A DNA stretch of 6,284 nucleotides from Bacteroidales bacterium (GTDB lineage Bacteria > Bacteroidota > Bacteroidia > Bacteroidales > UBA3824): assembly GCA_017543645.1 (NCBI GenBank), contig JAFYFR010000005.1:1-6284 (forward strand), in the 5' to 3' direction. Numbering within the stretch: position 1 is the first letter of the stretch; the number at the start of each line of letters is the position of its first letter. The notes under the pieces were generated by a model. The model ran no database searches. It was not told where the DNA came from and was given only the letters and a program-made list of their open reading frames with translations. Shown piece by piece: positions 6,166 through 6,284 of the stretch. A program made the position numbers and the translations under genes.

Positions 6166-6284
6166 ATGGAAAACCTTTCAGATAACCTTGACAATAAGGA
6201 AATTATTATGGCGGCGATTACTGGCGAAGACAAGCCGGGGCTTACATCGCGCCTTGCAGGAATTATAGCACAATACGGTGCCAC
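6166..6284 (+). CDS. serB: ACT-domain protein, probably phosphoserine phosphatase SerB, 3'-partial
   Basis: Only the first 39 codons are in the window. After a short polar leader (MENLSDNLDNKE) comes the first strand and helix of an ACT domain: IIMAAITGEDKPGLTSRLAGIIAQYGA. The TGxDxPGLT turn followed by a helix ending in YGA is typical of the N-terminal ACT domain of Bacteroidota SerB, which carries a HAD phosphatase domain further on and converts O-phosphoserine to serine in the cytoplasm, the last step of serine biosynthesis. Other ACT proteins such as PurU or GcvR-like regulators start similarly, and the HAD motif DxDxT that would settle it is outside the window. ATG at 6166 is chosen for its position 26 bases after the promoter -7 box; ATG 6208 is possible but would remove the start of the first strand. 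The ACT domain call is firm, SerB moderate. Confidence 0.68.
   Translation, partial: MENLSDNLDNKEIIMAAITGEDKPGLTSRLAGIIAQYGA

Noticed and set aside
1..6284. CRISPR array, tRNA, rRNA, insertion sequence or phage features
   Set aside because: I saw no regularly spaced direct repeats, cloverleaf-like arms, transposase motifs or terminal inverted repeats. The intergenic gaps are all under 160 bases.

Overview
The window looks like chromosomal DNA from a Bacteroidota member, most likely a gut or rumen Bacteroidales. The evidence is three-fold. There is no Shine-Dalgarno sequence before any start. The promoter-like motifs fit the Bacteroidota -33/-7 type (TTTG, then TAnnTTTG). A secreted hydrolase carries a tail resembling the type IX secretion (T9SS) sorting domain. 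All four genes lie on the + strand.

Layout: (1) 2-463, the 5'-truncated end of rlmH, the 23S rRNA pseudouridine-1915 N3-methyltransferase. (2) 539-4237, a very large (1232 aa) membrane sensor histidine kinase. It has about 12 predicted transmembrane helices, three large extracytoplasmic regions, a HAMP domain and an NtrY-like kinase core; no response regulator gene is in view. (3) 4339-6009, a secreted glycoside hydrolase family 8 enzyme, closest by motif to xylan-oligosaccharide-acting members, with a Pro/Ser-rich linker and a C-terminal sorting-type domain. (4) 6166-6284, the first 39 codons of an ACT-domain protein, probably phosphoserine phosphatase SerB, running off the window.

The intergenic regions are short, and none reaches 300 bases. 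A strong intrinsic terminator (6042-6088) closes the GH8 gene, and a small palindromic hairpin (6009-6031) overlaps its stop codon. Well-formed promoter candidates precede the GH8 gene and the serB-like gene, with a weaker one before the kinase. In all three the -7 element ends 25-27 bases before the start codon, so short A-rich leaders are expected. GH8 therefore looks monocistronic. The kinase may be transcribed alone or by read-through from rlmH.

No direct functional link between the four genes is visible: rRNA modification, signal sensing, polysaccharide degradation and amino-acid metabolism sit side by side. The kinase could in principle regulate the neighbouring GH8 gene, but nothing in the sequence shows it. 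The points most worth a second look are the unusual architecture of the kinase, the abrupt strand-composition change at the GH8 tail, and the related 10-bp palindromes in two promoter regions. I found no CRISPR array, tRNA, rRNA, insertion sequence or clearly new multi-gene system.
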